From Malachius bipustulatus (taxonomy: Eukaryota; Arthropoda; Insecta; Coleoptera; Melyridae), in the NCBI GenBank assembly GCA_910589415.1, contig OU342635.1, positions 38,838,929 to 38,902,928 of the forward strand: 64,000 bases of DNA. The letters are read 5' to 3'. This document shows, in pieces, positions 59,394-64,000 of this stretch. The notes below the pieces were generated by a model, which did no database searches, was not told the DNA's origin, and worked only from the letters and a program-made list of their open reading frames with translations. The first letter of the stretch is position 1; each line of letters begins with the position of its first letter. The translations under genes were made by a program, and so were the position numbers.

Positions 59394-59808
59394 CTTCAAC
59401 TTCGCTGTCAAAAGCAGGAGCCATATTCAGTTTGACAGTCCTTGATAGAAAATACTCCTCCACTTTTTCATGCAAAATGTCACTCAGCTTCGAGCTTCTC
59501 TGCGTAATCTCAGTCGGCAAATTTTCCTCGGTTGTCATGTTCGGTTTATATTCGGGATTCCTACTTATCTCAATCATATGATCATAGAAAATCATCGGTT
59601 TATCACTCTCTATTGTTTCGTTCAAAAAATCCAGAGCTTTTTCCTTGAAACATACCAGGGGGTACTTGTTACCCAAGCACTCTTTCACGGAATTCAGACT
59701 CTTGAAGACGGTGAAATTTAATGGTTTCTGAGTTGCACTTTCCTGGACGATCGTGAATAAAACAAGAAGTGCCAGGTGGTAATAAAACTTCTTAAAGACT
59801 TCACCCAT
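59394..59808 (-). CDS. Osiris-family first exon (signal peptide plus DUF1676 core)
   Basis: The ATG at 59808 (context AACATGG) opens 138 codons plus one base, ending at the strong donor GAAG|GTAGGT in phase 1. The length, 415 nt, is identical to exon 1 of the complete gene at 24.7 kb. A signal peptide spans about 1-26 (HLALLVLFTIVQESA). The Cys pair is C44 and C53 (C-x8-C) in KEC...VCFKEKALDFL. KVEEYFLSRTVKL at about 115-127 aligns with KVGKYISSRTVEV of that gene, and it ends SEVEG at the junction. The rest of the protein must come from a downstream minus-strand exon in phase 1: 55374-55603, 45727-46088 or 43315-43643. The last two supply the expected RGK patch and hydrophobic segment. The intron would be 13-16 kb and full of mobile elements. 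Confidence 0.9.
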
Positions 59809-59838
59809 GTTGCTACTGGTGGATCTAAGAGACGACTA

Positions 59839-59870
59839 TGGAATAATGGGAAAGATAAGTGTTATTTATA
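59839..59870 (-). promoter_or_regulatory. TATA box and start site of the 59.8-kb Osiris exon
   Basis: TATAAATA at 59870-59863 lies 31 bases before an initiator-like CCATAGT with +1 at about 59839. The 5' UTR would be about 30 nt. Confidence 0.6.
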
Positions 59871-61829
59871 AAGACTAGGAACAACGGACCGTATCCGCAA
59901 AATCATTATCTTGCTGGGGAATAGCAGCTCACGATTTAGAGTAGTCGGGTAATCTTGCACTATCTGTCCTTTATTACTTAATGTATTATTTTATGGTCTC
60001 TTTAGTTTTAGTTGATGTTCGACATTGTGAGACAGTTCAAGCCCACATTTGATTATTAGATGCTACGAAATTCGTATATTGAGGCTAAAGAATGAAATGT
60101 TATAATTATTATCAACTTAAATTTCATTTTTCATTTCATTGACTGCAGATCTACTTATTTTATGAAAATACCGTTGCGAAGTAAGTAATGTACAAATAGG
60201 TAGGAGAAGACTTAAAGACCAGGTACGATTTGTGGAATAAATTTTATAGTTACTTCTTTGGTGTTAATTTTCATCTTAAGAGTAAAATTAAGATAATAAA
60301 GCTTAAGAGTTAACAAAGCTAGCACAAAGATCATGAAATATAGGAATGGAGTTCTCAATAATAGTGGAATTTTCCCCTAGTGGTCCTTTCATTTTTTATT
60401 TTAGATTCCAATTAATGGTAAACATTCTAAGTAACCTATAAACAAACAATTCGTACTTACTTTTACCATATCAATTAAAATTTTACCAGCAATGCGAAGA
60501 CATTGTGTTAGGATTTATTCCACTTTTGTTAATCATACAAAAAAATATATTGCATCACGTCTTGGTAATACCTTGTTGGCTTCCATCACGGCTTATCCAT
60601 GGGTATGTTTATCCTCCCGTTATTCCTTGCATCTCTTCCTTGCATTTCTCCTTCATTATGTGGCCCATGTATGATACAATGACCTATTTTAAAATAAATA
60701 CCAATGTGGTGTTATTTCCTGGGAAGGATTTTTCATAATGAAAGACGAAATTTATAATGACTTTTATGCACAATGTGCGCTCATAGAATATCTACTGTTA
60801 TGCTGAAGAATAGATTTTTATAAAAAAAATACATATCTCAGCGAAAATTACGTTCTTGTATTCTCATTCTGTACTAAAATATTAGTAATCGGAAATTGTG
60901 TTTAGAAAAACAAAAAAGCTCTTCATTTATGTGGGAGCTTTTCGTATTTCTCTTCGTATTTCCAGATTATAAAGCATAACTCATATTTTAATATCGTTGA
61001 ATTTCTGGAGATATCTTTGTTACAAAGTATTAATTTTAAATGAATCTGTTAGGACACGCCACAATTCGGCTAGGTTGTCATGATATTTTATATAATTAAA
61101 CCATGACATCATGGACTAAATTTTAATGTAATCATTATATAAAATTTAGAGCTTGTCACACGAAGAGTTAAACGATGTTACTATAACTGTTCGTTTGGTT
61201 CCTCTTCCAAATATGGGCAAGTTTAAACATTATGGAGATATTTACCATAACAATATTATTGTCTTGTAGACTTAACTACTGACCGCGAATTGTTCGTTCT
61301 TTGAGGCAAAACCTCAATCAATACACAATTAAACATAACTGTGTATTTATACTGTGTCAAGGTTGATTGTATGCAGATGACAGTGTTAATAAGTCTATTA
61401 AGAAAGAGGTGATAATATTCCTCGTCTTGAATCGGGGAGCCACACCAATGGTAGGTACACATGGTGGCATTTTACTAAGTCAGGCTTAATCTCAAGTTTT
61501 CGTTTTTTGATTATTTTTGGATTATTTCAATTTTTCTTCACCTGAGTTTTTATTTCTGTTCAAACTGAAAGGCTGTCCTATTTTTATTTTAATTACTCAT
61601 TGTTTCGAAACCTAGTACGTGCACAATAATATCCCTATGAATATTCAACCGATCTACATCCTGCTCTCGGTTCACTTCCAGACAGAGATATTTATATTCT
61701 TGCAAAACTTATATCCGACATTTTTCTTTTCCTTTTTTTGGTCATATTATTATATTCTATATTCTATCCTATTCAATTCTTTATTTTATTTTTATTTCTT
61801 CCCATAGATTTGGCTCCTGGGACAATGGT
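59871..61829. other. Upstream intergenic DNA, no gene seen
   Basis: AT-rich with a pyrimidine-rich stretch at 61700-61800. The overlapping ORFs at 60492-60738 are leucine-rich chance frames without context. Confidence 0.4.
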
Positions 61830-62770
61830 AAACTGTCGTTCCCTCATCGTTCATCAAATTCGACATTGTGCGAAGCATAACCGCGCATTTGCCGCCGAGG
61901 TCTACTTTTCTAAAGGAGGATCTTTAAGGGGTAAGAAGCAACCCATTGTGACTCCCGAACTCGTTTTAACGTAGCCGAAAAAATTTTAGACAACCGGGAA
62001 AATAAGACTACGTTCAGACAAGACAAAGAACTGGAAGCTCTCGGCCCATCAGTAGAAATTGAGGCAATAAGAACTTCAATTTTGAAATAGCCACGGCTTT
62101 ATGCGCGCATACATGGGTCTGCCTTTGAACTCTACGATCATTCAGTGAGGCAAATTCTTAGCGATGACCTGCATCCAGATAAGTTGGCAATTGTACAGGA
62201 ACTCTCCAAACGCGACTGAAATTCTTGGAGAAACGCATGTGACGTGGTTGCTGCAATCGTTCCAAAGGAGCCATGCAATTATTTTTTTCTGTGATCAAGC
62301 CCATTTTCACCTGAGTAGATGCGTCAACAAGCTGAACATGCGCTCTAGTGAGTCATTAATCCTCGAGAATTGCACCAAAGGCTTTTGAATTCACATAAAG
62401 TCACAGTGTGGTGTGTAATTGTCAGAGCTTGTATTCTTTTTTCCAGAGTTTTTTGAAGGTAATGAGGTCATAGTGGGGTGACTTAGGTGAACATGTTGTA
62501 ACAATTTTTTTCCATTACTTGACACATCGAATTTAAGGGACATTTGGTTCCAACAGGATGAAGCAATGGCTCACACTTTAGGGGCATCGTTGACTGTTTT
62601 GAGGGAACATTTCTCGAAGTTCCGTATCTTCATAAGGAGCAATTTTAAGTGGCCAGCCAGCTTTCTCGAATTGGCCCCTTTAAATTTTTTTTGTATTTTT
62701 TGAAGTACCCATGCTTATGTCAATCGTTCCATGACACTATAAGATCTGAAGGCTATTCACTGTATGGACA
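61830..62770 (+). pseudogene. Decayed DDE transposase (mariner/Tc1-related)
   Basis: Fragments in different plus-strand frames follow the order of a common insect DDE transposase family: LHPDKLAIVQELSKRD (62169-62217), FFCDQAHFHLSRCVNK (about 62284; the normal D-E-AHF has become DQAHF), SHKVTVWC (about 62395), then DIWFQQDEAMAHT and LELAPLNFF (62540-62690). Several frameshifts and stops lie between them. It is an old dead copy. I could not find its terminal repeats. Confidence 0.75.
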
Positions 62771-63557
62771 ATAATATTAGGGGCATAACCTATCTAATAT
62801 GATTTTCAAAAGAGTGCGGAAGAAAACTTTAGATGTGCACTTACATTATACTTCTTAGAAAAATTCTGATTTAATAAATGGGTTTTATTGAGTTTCGACG
62901 AAAAGAAGTTATGGTGTCGCACGTTCCATCCTAAACAAACATTTCAATAAACAAATAAAGATTGAATCTTACTGGCGTTACTATTTGTACCTTAGTTATG
63001 CATTTACCCTAGAGCAAGTAAGGTGAGCCCAGCTAAACTTCTACGGTATTCAACCAGATTTTCAGACTGACTTAAATGAAATACATGAAAATGATGTTTT
63101 CAACAGATTTTTTAAGTTCAGAAATACCTTCTTCTAGTCCTACATGTTCAAAAAATCTTCTTATTTTTAATGCTTGAGTGTTTTATTTCAATTCCAACTT
63201 TTTACCTCTATAGCGTTTTGTATTGTACCTAATTATTTTAGTTTATCATGATTCGGCACACCTTAGTTGCTAAAAAATTCTGTCATAGTTTTGAACTGTA
63301 AACTATTACTAATTCATATAATAACATCGACGTAGCGTAATAATTTATGTGAATTTGCTAGAAAACACAACAGGACCATATTAAGTGTGGGTTTTTGAGT
63401 TGTTTGTTTTACATTAATTATCTTATTGACCCATTCTCTAAGAAAATGGGAATTTAATCTCAAGAATCTGAGAGAACACGAGTACTTTTATTCACGTGAA
63501 TTTAACGCTAGACTATGTTATCATCAAAATTTTGTGCACTGTTATTCCATTTTTTTA

Positions 63558-63653
63558 ATGTACTTATTATTATGTATATCATTAACACTAGCACTACTAC
63601 AATGTAATGCCAAGGAAAATAAGCACAAATGCGTCAAATTAAATGACAATTAA
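63558..63653 (+). CDS. Small signal-peptide-like ORF at the window edge
   Basis: The inner ATG at 63558 opens 31 codons with a strong hydrophobic leader (MYLLLCISLTLALLQC) and a short polar tail with one Cys. A longer frame starts at 63426. It could be a secreted micropeptide or the first exon of a gene running past the window, but no good donor or promoter is seen and chance is likely. Confidence 0.22.
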   Translation: MYLLLCISLTLALLQCNAKENKHKCVKLNDN

Positions 63654-64000
63654 CTCGGTCGGTGTGTTCTACTTCAATTATTAATTAAATTCTCAATTAT
63701 GGAGGTAATAAAAGTAGCAAATTGTAAAAGTTAGAACGACTTGCAGTACTCAGATGAAATAAAGAAAAAATGGGTATTTACGGAAAATTTAAGAGATTTG
63801 GAATCAACCAATCGATTTGAAAAACGAAGAAACTTTCATTGAAAAAGCGAAAGAAGAAATTTCGATGACAAGCCGCAAAATTAAAGGATAAGTGGAACAA
63901 TAATAACCACAATAATTGCGGTAATACGCACCGATGTATATTTATAATATATGAATAAATATAAGTTTCAGTCCTTATATAGATATAGGTAATATATACC

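Overview
This is AT-rich nuclear DNA from an insect. The recognisable genes belong to the Osiris family (DUF1676), a clustered, insect-specific family of secreted or membrane-associated proteins linked to cuticle. The evidence is three signal-peptide exons that share a C-x8-C pair, followed by a basic patch, a long hydrophobic stretch and an AQxLAY-like C-terminus. I cannot settle the insect order from the sequence.

Layout. (1) 1-7.3 kb is repeats, mainly fold-back elements ending in TACAGGG with TA flanks, one nested in another. (2) 7.6-16.7 kb, minus strand, holds an Osiris-type terminal exon (7611-7831) and a signal-peptide first exon (16517-16688). They are phase-compatible but 8.7 kb apart. 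(3) 16.7-24.4 kb is repeats and unassigned DNA. (4) 24672-25549, minus strand, is a complete two-exon Osiris gene of 242 codons with a clear TATA/initiator promoter and three TGACCT half-sites upstream. (5) 26-34 kb is repeats. (6) 34399-35262, plus strand, is a complete intronless Osiris gene of 287 codons. (7) 43.3-59.8 kb, minus strand, is an unusual Osiris locus. One canonical first exon (59394-59808) lies upstream of two paralogous terminal exons (45727-46088 and 43315-43643), neither of which has a visible first exon of its own. A third candidate exon (55374-55603) carries an 81-bp coding tandem duplication and has a stop codon abutting AATAAA. All the junctions are phase 1. (8) The long intron of that locus contains a 5.4-kb nest of mobile elements: a fold-back element, several 164-bp MITEs, a CR1/jockey-like LINE split by one of those MITEs, and a 5S-rRNA-derived SINE. 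(9) 60-64 kb holds a decayed DDE transposase and one small signal-peptide-like ORF.

The Osiris genes share one architecture: signal peptide, Cys pair, a K-V-x-x-[YF] core, the intron at (E)EG|R, a basic/Gly patch and a hydrophobic helix. This suggests tandem duplication. The plus-strand gene lacks the conserved intron. The most interesting possibility is that the 43-60 kb locus makes several proteins by choosing between terminal exons. That is inference from reading phase and exon counts and needs transcript data. All coordinates were read by hand and may be off by a few bases at repeat edges.
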